DNA from: Mucilaginibacter pallidiroseus
GTDB lineage: Bacteria; Bacteroidota; Bacteroidia; Sphingobacteriales; Sphingobacteriaceae
Length of the DNA: 64,000 nucleotides
Reading direction: 5' to 3'
NCBI RefSeq assembly: GCF_007846085.1
Contig: NZ_VOEJ01000010.1
Span: 62,001 to 126,000 of the forward strand
Below the pieces are notes generated by a model. It had not been told where the DNA came from and ran no database searches. It worked only from the letters and a program-made list of their open reading frames with translations. The position numbers and the translations under genes are program-made. Each line of letters starts with the position of its first letter. The stretch's first letter is position 1. Below, piece after piece: positions 1-7,996 of this stretch.

Positions 1-1
1 C

Positions 2-664
2 AATGAAGCTGAACATATCGGCAAACTGGTGGATTACCTAACGCGCTTTGGTAAAGGTAGTTTGGCAGAGATCATAGTTGTCGATGGCGGCAGCAGTGAT
101 CATACTTTGTTAGTGGCAAATAGTTCCGGCGCAAAAGGCGTTATCAGCCCTCAAAAAGGCCGTGCAACACAAATGAATTTTGGCGCTTCACTGGCTAATG
201 GGGACTTGCTTTACTTCGTTCACGCAGACACCTTACCGCCAGAGACTTACGTAACAGACATTACGAACGCCATAAAAGCCGGATATGATCTGGGTAGATA
301 TCTTTCTACTTATGATAGCAAAAGCTGGCTGCTCAAGTTAAATGCTATGCTGAGCCGACTGGATACGTTCGGCGGTATGGGTGGCGATCAAACCTTGTTC
401 ATCACTAAAGATCTGTTTCAACAGACTGGCGGTTTTGACGGGACCATGAAAATTATGGAAGAATTTGAGTTTTGCGCCCGCGCTCGCAAGCAGGGTAATT
501 ACAAAATTATCAAGAAGCCCGTATTGATTTCCGCGCGAAAGTATGATACCAATGGCTGGCTTACGGTTCAAAAAGCTAACTACACTATCGTCAAAATGTA
601 TCAAAATGGAGCAAGCCAGGAAAGCATGGTATCAAAATATAAAGAAATGCTAAACTACCGTTAA
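2..664 (+). CDS. TIGR04283-type arsenosugar glycosyltransferase, 5' partial
   Basis: The reading frame is already open at base 2 (NEAEHIGKLVDYL), so the true start lies before the window. The protein is a family 2 (GT-A) glycosyltransferase. VVDGGSSDHT is the nucleotide-sugar binding segment, followed by YFVHADTLPP, which carries the metal-binding acidic motif, and FGGMGGDQTLF. This pattern and the length of about 220 residues fit the TIGR04283 family found in arsenosugar clusters. It probably transfers a sugar during arsenosugar formation; the exact acceptor is not evident. Its stop overlaps the stop of the convergent TIGR04282 gene by three bases, and that partnership supports the call. Confidence 0.85.
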   Translation, partial: NEAEHIGKLVDYLTRFGKGSLAEIIVVDGGSSDHTLLVANSSGAKGVISPQKGRATQMNFGASLANGDLLYFVHADTLPPETYVTDITNAIKAGYDLGRYLSTYDSKSWLLKLNAMLSRLDTFGGMGGDQTLFITKDLFQQTGGFDGTMKIMEEFEFCARARKQGNYKIIKKPVLISARKYDTNGWLTVQKANYTIVKMYQNGASQESMVSKYKEMLNYR

Positions 665-1278
665 ATGCTTATTCCGTTCAATTCCAGATCGGCAGTTTCG
701 TCAACATCATGCAATTTTTCAAGTAAGCTATGGTTTAGTTTCAATTGGCTTATTGTCGAAATCGTCTGGGTAGCGACCTGAGCCGTACTCCAGTCCTTAT
801 CCGTGAACAATTCAGGAATGTAATGGTTGCAACCCAATAGATAATAGCCGCCATCAAAAGTAGGCCCAACAACCACATCGTGATCATTCAGCGCGTCTAT
901 CCCTTCCTTTAATGTGTGTGTTTGTAACTGGTAGCAATCGCTGCCGATGATCATTACCCGTTTAAAACCTTGTTCAAACAATTCTTTAAAAGCGTTGGAC
1001 ATCCTTGCGCCTAAGTCCTCTCCAAACTGCTGCCTTTTCGTATAGCCGGGGAAAGTCCAGATATCGTGTTCGATAACCTGATCTGTGTAATATATAAATT
1101 TCCGGCAGTTTAATGGAATCGTGATCTGCCGGGTATGGCCTAATAATAAATTGTAAACAGACAACGCTTTTTCATTTCCTATCCCTTTTGCCAAACGGGT
1201 TTTAACTTTTCCTAACTCCGGGTGTCTGACAAATATAATTAGTGCTGTCCTCATTACGTTGTTAAAATCGGTAATCAT
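661..1278 (-). CDS. TIGR04282-type arsenosugar glycosyltransferase
   Basis: A 205-residue protein that begins with ALIIFVRHPELGKVKTRLAK, the nucleotidyltransferase-like N-terminus of the TIGR04282/DUF2064 family. It also has IIGSDCYQL and VVGPTFDGGYYLLG. Family members lie next to TIGR04283 glycosyltransferases and arsS. Its ATG overlaps the aquaporin stop (ATGA-type junction at 1275-1278), so it is translationally coupled as the last gene of the leftward arsenosugar operon. The reaction is inferred from the family, with no specific substrate visible. Confidence 0.85.
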   Translation of the reverse strand: MITDFNNVMRTALIIFVRHPELGKVKTRLAKGIGNEKALSVYNLLLGHTRQITIPLNCRKFIYYTDQVIEHDIWTFPGYTKRQQFGEDLGARMSNAFKELFEQGFKRVMIIGSDCYQLQTHTLKEGIDALNDHDVVVGPTFDGGYYLLGCNHYIPELFTDKDWSTAQVATQTISTISQLKLNHSLLEKLHDVDETADLELNGISI

Positions 1279-1937
1279 GCTGTCGTTTTAAGTTCGGTGG
1301 GTTGTTTAAAAAAATAACGCCAGCATAACACAGCGAGTGCGGCTCCTGAAACGGGCGCTAATATATAAATCCATAAGGTGCTTAAATTCCCAGTGATTAG
1401 CGCAGGGCCAAAAGAACGGGCAGGATTCATAGATGCGCCGCAAATAGGCCCCGCGAAAAGCGCCTCGAACAAAACCACACCGCCAATGGCAAGTCCTGCA
1501 AACATACCCTGCTCTTTACTTCCTGTGGCTACGTTGATAATTACCAGCATTAGAATCAAGGTAAGTATGAGTTCCAAAATAAAAGACTGTGCATTTGAGC
1601 CGGAAGGCACGGTCCAGCCCAGATCTTTATTATGTGGGAAAAGAAATTTCAAGGTTAAACTGGCAAATGTTGCCCCCGTAAGCTGACTAATAATATAAGG
1701 AATAAGACATTTAGCCGGAAAGCGTTTGGCCAGCGTAAACGCAATGCTTACCGCCGGATTCATATGCGCACCCGAAACGCTACCTAATGCGTAGATCATG
1801 CTCATTACAACCAGGCCGAAGGTAACTGCAACTCCTAAATGCGTGACAGTATGTACCTGTTCATCAATAACGACCGCACCTGTGCCGCAAAAGACCATAA
1901 TATATGTGCCTATGAACTCGGCCAGGTATTTTTTCAT
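1275..1937 (-). CDS. MIP-family aquaporin / aquaglyceroporin
   Basis: A channel protein of about 220 residues and six membrane segments. It has two NPA boxes, in SGAHMNPAVSIAF and CGASMNPARSFGPA, which define the pore half-helices. I start it at MKKYLAEFIG, because the longer frame adds 20 residues (MYGGGRFELWRCSRR...) that read through the end of arsS and look nothing like a porin N-terminus. In arsenic clusters aquaporins can pass arsenite or small methylated or organic arsenicals. Here it sits directly downstream of arsS, so export of a cluster product is a reasonable inference, but the selectivity cannot be read from sequence. Confidence 0.9.
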   Translation of the reverse strand: MKKYLAEFIGTYIMVFCGTGAVVIDEQVHTVTHLGVAVTFGLVVMSMIYALGSVSGAHMNPAVSIAFTLAKRFPAKCLIPYIISQLTGATFASLTLKFLFPHNKDLGWTVPSGSNAQSFILELILTLILMLVIINVATGSKEQGMFAGLAIGGVVLFEALFAGPICGASMNPARSFGPALITGNLSTLWIYILAPVSGAALAVLCWRYFFKQPTELKTTA

Positions 1938-1948
1938 TCGGTCAATAT

Positions 1949-2998
1949 TTATTCGGCGACTGCACCTCCACAACTCGAACCTGCCCCCGCCGTACAACCG
2001 TAGCAGTGTTGTTTCAAAATGATCTCACGGTTTTGTAATAATCTCAAATCAAAATCTGCGAGGTGCTGTGACGTGGCAGGGGTAACTTTCAAGTCAAGCA
2101 TCTGATTAAAATCACAGTCATATAAAAAGCCATCCCAGCCTACCGAAATGGTATTGCGGCACATCACATTGGCTACTGCCGCGGGATTAAATGCCGCAAT
2201 AAGCTTATCCATGTATTTATCGTAATTACTGGTCGTCAACAAGTAATCCAGATACCTGCTGATGGGCATATTGGTTATGGCAAAAAGGCTATTGAAACTA
2301 ATGTTGTATTTTTTCATCAGTTCGAACTTATACTCTTTTTCAAGCGCATCCTGCGATGGTGGCAGAAAGGCACCTGCCGGGTTATAAACCAAATTTAGGG
2401 TTAGCCCGGTATCAGCCATGCCGTACCCAACCGCATTCAGCATCTGAAGTGCTTTAATGGAATCTTCAAAAACGCCGTCGCCGCGTTGCTTATCCGTCCT
2501 GTCTTGCGTGAAACTGGGTAAAGAGGAAACTACTTCTATCCGGTGCAGTTTGAAAAATTCAGGCAAGTCATGAAAACGCTTATTCGCTAAGATGATCGTC
2601 AGGTTACACCGCACAATGATATGCTTCCCTAATGCTTTGATCTGCTCCACAAACCACCTGAAATCAGGATTTAGTTCGGGGGCGCCGCCTGTAAGGTCAA
2701 CAATTTTAATACGCGAATTAGCTAACACATTTAAACAAAGTTGCATCGTCTCCCGCGTCATGATTTCCTTGCGGTCTGGCCCGGCATCCACATGGCAGTG
2801 CTTGCATACCTGGTTACACATCTTACCCATGTTCACCTGGAAAATATCTACACCACCGGCTAACAGTGGGAACATACCGGTTGCAGCAACTTTATCTTTG
2901 AACGAAGTATGCTTATGCGTGGGGCTATGTTCCAGAATATCCAGCTGATAAGAACTATTAGCTAATGGGTTTTGCAGGACTTTTAAGGATTTGATCAT
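1949..2998 (-). CDS. arsS: Arsenosugar biosynthesis radical SAM protein ArsS
   Basis: A 349-residue radical SAM enzyme. The cluster-binding motif CNQVCKHC (C61, C65, C68) is followed by HVDAGPDR, which is characteristic of ArsS. VDLTGGAPELNP is the glycine-rich SAM-binding stretch. The C-terminus has a cysteine-rich tail (CYGCTAGAGSSCGG) typical of this family, which likely binds a second metal cluster. ArsS is proposed to transfer the 5'-deoxyadenosyl group to dimethylarsenite, giving 5'-deoxy-5'-dimethylarsinoyl-adenosine. The gene starts one base before the stop of the upstream AhpD-like gene, so the two are coupled. No ArsM methyltransferase is seen in this window, although the pathway needs methylated arsenic. 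Confidence 0.93.
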   Translation of the reverse strand: MIKSLKVLQNPLANSSYQLDILEHSPTHKHTSFKDKVAATGMFPLLAGGVDIFQVNMGKMCNQVCKHCHVDAGPDRKEIMTRETMQLCLNVLANSRIKIVDLTGGAPELNPDFRWFVEQIKALGKHIIVRCNLTIILANKRFHDLPEFFKLHRIEVVSSLPSFTQDRTDKQRGDGVFEDSIKALQMLNAVGYGMADTGLTLNLVYNPAGAFLPPSQDALEKEYKFELMKKYNISFNSLFAITNMPISRYLDYLLTTSNYDKYMDKLIAAFNPAAVANVMCRNTISVGWDGFLYDCDFNQMLDLKVTPATSQHLADFDLRLLQNREIILKQHCYGCTAGAGSSCGGAVAE

Positions 2999-3333
2999 TA
3001 CATGCTGATTTCTTTCACTTTGTTCATCATCTGTACACCGTGTACCAGTACTGCGCCTCCCTTAATGGCCGAGGCTACATGCACCGCTTCCATCATTTGC
3101 GCTTCGCTAAAACCCTTCTCATAGGCATCGCTGCTGTAAGAGTCAATACAATAGGGACATTGAACGGCATGGGCTACCGCCAAAGCGATCAACGATTTTT
3201 CTTTAGCAGTTAATGCGCCGTCTTTAAATACTTCCCCATAATAGGAAAAGAATTTGTCGGCCATTTCTTTCTGATAATCCCCTATATTTCCAAATTTGCC
3301 GAGGTCTTCAGCGTTGTAATAATGATCAGCCAT
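2998..3333 (-). CDS. Arsenosugar-associated AhpD-like peroxidase family protein
   Basis: A 111-residue carboxymuconolactone decarboxylase/AhpD-fold protein with the redox motif CPYCIDSYSSDAYEKG, in which the CxxC pair and nearby acidic residues are typical of AhpD-like proteins. It is one of the standard companions of ArsS in arsenosugar clusters. It overlaps its upstream DUF547 gene by eight bases and its stop overlaps the arsS start. A thiol redox role, possibly reducing arsenic intermediates, is inferred from the fold and context only. Confidence 0.85.
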   Translation of the reverse strand: MADHYYNAEDLGKFGNIGDYQKEMADKFFSYYGEVFKDGALTAKEKSLIALAVAHAVQCPYCIDSYSSDAYEKGFSEAQMMEAVHVASAIKGGAVLVHGVQMMNKVKEISM

Positions 3334-4123
3334 TGTTTTCAGATTTGTAATTATTCAAATATAAACTCCAGTCGTACTTTTTAAAATGGATTCTTGGTTT
3401 AGTTCCTTCCGGGATGATCTTATTATTGATTAAAATCTCCAGCATACCTTTTTTTCCGCCAAAATCATGACGGAACCAGCCCATCAATGCAGGCACCTCC
3501 ACGGTATTAGCCGATTTACTATAAGTTACCTCGCCCTTTAAATAGGTTTTAACCGCGACGTTCAGTTGTTTGTCAATTTGTTCCGGCTCATAAAAAGCGA
3601 TGGGCGGACAGCTTTTAGCCCCACAATTTAAAGCGAAATGAATGCGGTAATCCAGTTTTGCTACCCGAAACTTTTTTTCAAAACCCGAAGGGAAAAGTTT
3701 ACCCAGGTAGCCCTCGCTCCATTTTACTTTGCTATGGCGTAATATCCCATGCTCGATCAGGTCAAGGCTCAATTCCTGACCGGCGATATAGATTTGTTTA
3801 CTGGAAAAAAAAGAACCGCGCGTTTTATACTGATCAGGATCCTTCTTTAAGATTACTTGTGTAAAACCGTTATACAGGTTTAACCAAAATGCCAGTTTTT
3901 TATGGTCATTATCCAACTGCTCCGCTAAAATATTTGGATCTGAGTTTTTTAGAGTATCAATAAATGCTGCGGTACTATCTCCTGTTTTGGCAGCATATAG
4001 AAAATTTTGTGACATCTTGATATAATCTGTGGCTTTAACTTTTTGGGTTTGCGCACTGACCGATACCCCAGTAAAAACAAAAAACAAGATTAAAGTATAT
4101 CTTAACGAGAGTTTCAAACGCAT
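3326..4123 (-). CDS. Secreted DUF547 protein of the arsenosugar operon
   Basis: A 265-residue protein with an N-terminal signal peptide (hydrophobic LRYTLILFFVFTGVSVSA, then Q). The DUF547 core includes AFWLNLYNGFTQVIL, LIEHGILR, IHFALNCGAKSCPPIAFYEPE and FKKYDWSLYLN. The cysteine pair in NCGAKSCPP and the nearby histidines are conserved in DUF547. Its biochemical role is unknown. It is the first gene of the leftward operon, divergent from arsR across about 100 bp that contain the ArsR-like palindrome. Confidence 0.85.
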   Translation of the reverse strand: MRLKLSLRYTLILFFVFTGVSVSAQTQKVKATDYIKMSQNFLYAAKTGDSTAAFIDTLKNSDPNILAEQLDNDHKKLAFWLNLYNGFTQVILKKDPDQYKTRGSFFSSKQIYIAGQELSLDLIEHGILRHSKVKWSEGYLGKLFPSGFEKKFRVAKLDYRIHFALNCGAKSCPPIAFYEPEQIDKQLNVAVKTYLKGEVTYSKSANTVEVPALMGWFRHDFGGKKGMLEILINNKIIPEGTKPRIHFKKYDWSLYLNNYKSENNG

Positions 4124-4203
4124 ATATAAATTACGTAATAAATTGTCATAAAGGTTTAAGAAACTGAAATAAGATTTAATTTGGATATATAACTTATTAA
4201 TCG

Positions 4204-4219
4204 TAATATTGCAATATTA
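4204..4219. promoter_or_regulatory. Probable ArsR operator 1 (16-bp perfect palindrome)
   Basis: TAATATTGCAATATTA is a perfect palindrome that ends three bases before the arsR ATG, in the divergent intergenic region. Its core AATATTGCAATA recurs in front of the DUF6428 gene. Placement at the start of arsR fits autorepression. Confidence 0.75.
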
Positions 4220-4222
4220 AGT

Positions 4223-4552
4223 ATGGGCTTAACAAAAACAGAAATATTCACCGAAGAACAGAACAGGTTGGCTGTGATGCTGAAGGCTATAGCGCACCCT
4301 GCACGTATCGCCATTCTTCAACATATTATTAGTGCAAATGCTTGTATCTGCGGTGACTTGGTAGATGAGTTGGGATTAGCCCAACCAACCATCTCACAGC
4401 ATTTGAAGGAATTAAAAAATGCTGGGCTGATTCAAGGCACCATAGAGGGTGTAAGTATTTGCTATTGTATTGAGCCTAAAGCATGGACGTTGCTACAAGA
4501 TCAGCTTAACAACTTTTTCAACCTTTATAAAGTTCCAACATCCTGTTGTTAA
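4223..4552 (+). CDS. arsR: ArsR/SmtB-family metalloregulator
   Basis: A 109-residue winged-helix repressor. LKAIAHPARIAILQHI is the start of the ArsR fold. The segment ACICGDLVDELGLAQPTISQHLKELKNAGL gives the recognition helix plus two cysteines (NACICGD) in the usual ArsR As(III)-sensing position. A cysteine pair also ends the protein (TSCC). It most likely represses both divergent ars transcripts and releases DNA on binding arsenite or a related trivalent arsenical. Palindromes at 4204-4219 and 4574-4587 bracket the gene. Confidence 0.92.
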   Translation: MGLTKTEIFTEEQNRLAVMLKAIAHPARIAILQHIISANACICGDLVDELGLAQPTISQHLKELKNAGLIQGTIEGVSICYCIEPKAWTLLQDQLNNFFNLYKVPTSCC

Positions 4553-4573
4553 AAAAATTTATACATAATCATC

Positions 4574-4587
4574 GCAATATTGCAATA
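4574..4587. promoter_or_regulatory. Probable ArsR operator 2
   Basis: GCAATATTGCAATA repeats the 12-bp core AATATTGCAATA of the operator in front of arsR, and itself contains the perfect palindrome GCAATATTGC. It lies between arsR and the DUF6428 gene, 21 bases before the next ATG. This suggests a second ArsR-controlled promoter for the rest of the rightward operon. Confidence 0.7.
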
Positions 4588-4607
4588 AACAATTTAATAT
4601 CCGAATT

Positions 4608-5165
4608 ATGGAACCTTTAAAATGGCAATCCTTCAAAGAACAATTACAGGCTAGTCCAACATTAGACCTGCAATTTCAATATGCAGAAAACACATGGGTA
4701 GAAGCCTCTTACCATATCACTGAAATTAAACAAGCTCCGATTACCTCTGTCGATTGTGGCGGTGTCATGAATGCCTGGACTGAAGTGATCGTCCAATTAT
4801 GGGTTCCGGAGGAAGAACATCAATTACGGTCAATGAAAGTGCGCAAGGCATTGTCTATAGTAGACCTCGTAGAGAAAGCGCTTCCGCTTAACCCTAATGC
4901 CATAGTAAAGATTGAATTTGGAAACGCGCAGTTTGATACTCGTCAGATGCTGCCAAAAGAATTAAGAATAGACGGTGAAAATTTGATCGTGGATCTCCGT
5001 CCGGATGCGGTTCAATGCAAGGCGATCACTCGTGGCGGAAGTTGTGGCACTAACGAAAAAGGAGAAGAGTGCTGCACGCCTGCCGTGGAAGTGAAACCGA
5101 AAATTCAGCTGAAAAATTTGGTTGCTGAAGCACCAAGTTGCGCTCCTGGCTCTGGTTGTTGCTAA
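4608..5165 (+). CDS. DUF6428 family protein of ars operons
   Basis: A 185-residue protein resembling the DUF6428 family, which usually follows arsR in Bacteroidota. The N-terminal half (about 1-125) looks like a compact alpha/beta domain. The C-terminal part has clustered cysteines (CGTNEKGEECC, then CAPGSGCC at the end), a plausible soft-metal or arsenite binding tail. The function is undetermined. It follows an ArsR-like operator and precedes the acetyltransferase by 18 bases. Confidence 0.7.
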   Translation: MEPLKWQSFKEQLQASPTLDLQFQYAENTWVEASYHITEIKQAPITSVDCGGVMNAWTEVIVQLWVPEEEHQLRSMKVRKALSIVDLVEKALPLNPNAIVKIEFGNAQFDTRQMLPKELRIDGENLIVDLRPDAVQCKAITRGGSCGTNEKGEECCTPAVEVKPKIQLKNLVAEAPSCAPGSGCC

Positions 5166-5183
5166 CTTAATCAGGATGTAACG

Positions 5184-5678
5184 ATGAACATTATTGCCTT
5201 ACAACCTGCGTATTGGCCGGATGTTAGAAAAATTTATTTGGAGGGCATCGCTACCGGTCAGGCGACCTTTCAAACTGAAGCTCCTGAATGGGAAGACTGG
5301 AACAAAAGCCATTTAGCTGACCTGCGTTTTATAGCTATAACCGACGCGGGTAAAGTAGCTGGGTGGGTTGCATTATCCCCTGTATCCAATCGTTGCGTTT
5401 ATGCCGGAGTTGCAGAAGTCAGCATTTACGTGAGCGAAACTTTTCGCGGGCAAAAGGTTGGCCAGGCACTTTTACAACACCTGATCATAGAAAGTGAGAA
5501 GGCGAACCTGTGGACGCTGCAAGCCGGTATATTTCCTGAGAATGAGGCGAGCGTTAAGCTTCACGAGAAACTGGGATTCCGCATTATCGGATATCGTGAA
5601 AGGGTCGCAAAGCAGTATGGCGTGTGGCGGGACGTATACATCCTTGAAAAAAGGAGTAATTCAGTTGGAATTGATTAA
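5184..5678 (+). CDS. arsN1: ArsN1-like GNAT N-acetyltransferase
   Basis: A 164-residue GNAT enzyme close to the phosphinothricin/arsinothricin acetyltransferase group. The acetyl-CoA loop is VSETFRGQKVGQALLQHLI (R/QxxGxG/A pattern). The C-terminal part is FPENEASVKLHEKLGFRIIGYRERVAKQYGVWRDVYILEKR, with the family's LHEKLGF and W-RD segments. ArsN1 enzymes acetylate the alpha-amine of arsinothricin and inactivate it. Location in an ars operon favours that substrate over phosphinothricin, but sequence alone cannot separate them. Confidence 0.8.
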   Translation: MNIIALQPAYWPDVRKIYLEGIATGQATFQTEAPEWEDWNKSHLADLRFIAITDAGKVAGWVALSPVSNRCVYAGVAEVSIYVSETFRGQKVGQALLQHLIIESEKANLWTLQAGIFPENEASVKLHEKLGFRIIGYRERVAKQYGVWRDVYILEKRSNSVGID

Positions 5679-5710
5679 AAACCGCAAGAAAAGACAATTC
5701 AATTTATAAA

Positions 5711-6127
5711 ATGAAGAATATACTAGTTCTATGTACGGGAAACAGTTGCCGTAGCCAGATTGCTGAAGGTTACCTCCGTCAATTCGCAGGTGACCGAGCG
5801 ACGATCTACAGCGCCGGTATCGAAACCCACGGCGTGAATCCTAAAGCCATTGCCGTAATGGCTGAAGATCACATTGATATCTCTAAACACACTTCCAATC
5901 ATATTGACGAGTATAATGCCATACGGTTTGATCACGTAATCACGGTATGTGACAATGATAACGAAGCCTGCCCGTTTTTTCCCGGCAAGGTGGAGCGGTA
6001 TCATGAGAATTTTCCTGATCCGGCCAAAACCACGGGGACACCAGAAGCAGTCATGAACGAGTTTCGCCGGGTGCGAGAGCTGATCAAGTTCTATGCAAAG
6101 AACTTCGCTCAACAACATTTGAACTAA
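5711..6127 (+). CDS. arsC: Arsenate reductase, LMW protein tyrosine phosphatase family
   Basis: A 138-residue protein that starts with ILVLCTGNSCRSQIAEGYL, the LMW-PTP catalytic loop CX5R(S) shared by thioredoxin-dependent ArsC. VITVCDNDNEACPFFPGK supplies the further cysteines used in the disulfide relay, and HENFPDPAKTTGT is the usual DP region with the catalytic aspartate. It reduces arsenate to arsenite, which the ACR3 exporter encoded 22 bases downstream then pumps out. Confidence 0.93.
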   Translation: MKNILVLCTGNSCRSQIAEGYLRQFAGDRATIYSAGIETHGVNPKAIAVMAEDHIDISKHTSNHIDEYNAIRFDHVITVCDNDNEACPFFPGKVERYHENFPDPAKTTGTPEAVMNEFRRVRELIKFYAKNFAQQHLN

Positions 6128-6149
6128 ATATCAACCATAAACAAAACTT

Positions 6150-7235
6150 ATGAGTGCAAACGACTGCGCACCGGCGCATGATAGAAAGCGATTAGGCTTT
6201 ATCGACCGTTACCTGACATTATGGATCTTCCTGGCGATGGCTATCGGCGTGGCCCTGGGTTATTATATTCCTTCGACCGCTACCTTTATAAACTCTTTTT
6301 CAAATGGCACGACAAATATCCCGTTAGCTATCGGCTTGATATTAATGATGTACCCGCCGCTGGCTAAAGTAAAATATGAGAATATGGGCGAAGTGTTCCG
6401 CAATACCAGGGTATTGAGCGCCTCGCTGGTGCTCAACTGGATTATCGGGCCTATACTGATGTTCATCCTGGCAATTACCTTGCTGCGTGACCACCCGGAT
6501 TATATGGTCGGATTGATACTGATCGGTCTTGCCCGCTGTATTGCGATGGTGGTGGTTTGGAATGAACTAGCTGAAGGCAACCGCGAATATGCAGCCGGAC
6601 TAATTGCCCTGAACAGCATCTTCCAGGTATTATTATACAGTGTTTATGCTTATGTGTTTATTACTTTCCTGCCGCCCTTGTTCGGCATGAAAGGATTGGC
6701 GGTCAATATTACCATCGGGGAGATTGCCAAATCTGTGGGTATCTATTTAGGCATCCCATTCGCCGCAGGTGTCATCAGCCACTATGCGCTCATTAAACTG
6801 AAGGGCGAAACATGGTTCAATACCAAATACGTGCCTTTCATTTCGCCCATTACGCTCATCGCGCTGCTGTTTACCATCATAGTCATGTTCAGTCTGAAAG
6901 GCAACTTAATCGTACAGATACCCTTTGACGTGGTACGTATCGCGATACCATTGGTGATCTATTTTACCATCATGTTTATTGCCAGCTTCTTTATCGGTAA
7001 GTCATTTGGTGCGGACTATTCACGCAGCACCTCAATCGCCTTTACTGCTACCGGTAATAACTTTGAACTGGCCATTGCAGTCGCTATCGGGGTATTCGGC
7101 ATCAATTCCGGTGAAGCCTTTGCCGGGGTGATCGGCCCGCTGGTGGAAGTGCCTGCGCTGATCGCGCTGGTCAATCTCGCTTTTTGGTTCCGCAAAAAAT
7201 ATTACGCTAATAAAACTACCGTACCAACTACCTGA
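6150..7235 (+). CDS. ACR3-family arsenite efflux transporter
   Basis: A 361-residue inner-membrane transporter with about ten membrane segments. LILIGLARCIAMVVVWNELAEGNREYAAGLIALNS carries the conserved Cys of ACR3 (GLARC) in its fourth or fifth helix. TGNNFELAIAVAIGVFG and GPLVEVPALIALV are the usual C-terminal ACR3 signatures. It is often annotated ArsB but belongs to the bile acid/arsenite superfamily, not to the E. coli ArsB fold. It exports arsenite produced by ArsC. Confidence 0.95.
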   Translation: MSANDCAPAHDRKRLGFIDRYLTLWIFLAMAIGVALGYYIPSTATFINSFSNGTTNIPLAIGLILMMYPPLAKVKYENMGEVFRNTRVLSASLVLNWIIGPILMFILAITLLRDHPDYMVGLILIGLARCIAMVVVWNELAEGNREYAAGLIALNSIFQVLLYSVYAYVFITFLPPLFGMKGLAVNITIGEIAKSVGIYLGIPFAAGVISHYALIKLKGETWFNTKYVPFISPITLIALLFTIIVMFSLKGNLIVQIPFDVVRIAIPLVIYFTIMFIASFFIGKSFGADYSRSTSIAFTATGNNFELAIAVAIGVFGINSGEAFAGVIGPLVEVPALIALVNLAFWFRKKYYANKTTVPTT

Positions 7236-7237
7236 AT

Positions 7238-7996
7238 ATGAAAATCGCCTTATTCTCTGATATCCACGCCAACCTGCCTGCATTGGAAGCTTTCTTTGCC
7301 GATGTGGAAACCCGTAACCCTGATGCCATCTATTGCCTCGGCGACCTGGTAGGCTATAACATCTGGCCGAATGAAGTGATCGATGAGATTCGAAAACGCG
7401 GCATTCCCTGCATTACCGGTAACTATGACTTTGGTATTGGCCGTCATAGCGACGATTGCGGCTGCGCTTATAAGACCGATGAAGAAAAAGCGATGGGTAA
7501 AATATCCATCAGCTATACCAATGAGATCATAAAAGATGAGCAGCGGGCTTACCTGAGGACCTTACCGGCACATATCCGCCTGGAATACCAATTAAACAAC
7601 GATAAGTTAAATGTGCTGTTGGTCCATGGCAGCCCGCGCAAGGTGAATGAGTACCTGTTTGAGGATAGGGAAGAAAAAAGTATGCTGCGCATCATGGAAC
7701 AAGCGGATGCAGATGTATTATGTTTTGGCCATACGCACCAGCCGTATCACCGTGTGCTGTCTGCGAATGAGCAGTTCTACCATGCCATCAATATTGGTTC
7801 AGTCGGTAAACCAAAAGACAAAGACCCAAGAGGCGGTTATGTGTTGTTGCACATTGCAGAGAATAGTTCTAAAACCGATAAGGACAGCATCAAAGCAGAG
7901 TTTATCCGTTTTGATTATAACATTGAAAAGGCGGCTAAAGCCGTTGAAGACAGCCCGCTGCCGAATGAATACGCAAACATGTTAAGGAACGGCTGA
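7238..7996 (+). CDS. Metallophosphoesterase with GNYD motif and CxC insertion
   Basis: A 252-residue calcineurin-like phosphoesterase. It has FSDIHANLPAL (DxH), YCLGDLVGY (GD), VHGSPRKVNEY and CFGHTHQPYH (GHxH). The third motif, normally GNH(D/E), reads GNYD here, and an insertion with DDCGCAYKTDEEKAMG follows; the neighbour gene lacks it. A similar insertion appears to mark a wider subfamily, so the change may be a property of that group, not damage. Its product may hydrolyse a phosphoester in the arsenosugar pathway or bind arsenic through CxC; both are inferences. It overlaps the next gene by one base. Confidence 0.85.
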   Translation: MKIALFSDIHANLPALEAFFADVETRNPDAIYCLGDLVGYNIWPNEVIDEIRKRGIPCITGNYDFGIGRHSDDCGCAYKTDEEKAMGKISISYTNEIIKDEQRAYLRTLPAHIRLEYQLNNDKLNVLLVHGSPRKVNEYLFEDREEKSMLRIMEQADADVLCFGHTHQPYHRVLSANEQFYHAINIGSVGKPKDKDPRGGYVLLHIAENSSKTDKDSIKAEFIRFDYNIEKAAKAVEDSPLPNEYANMLRNG

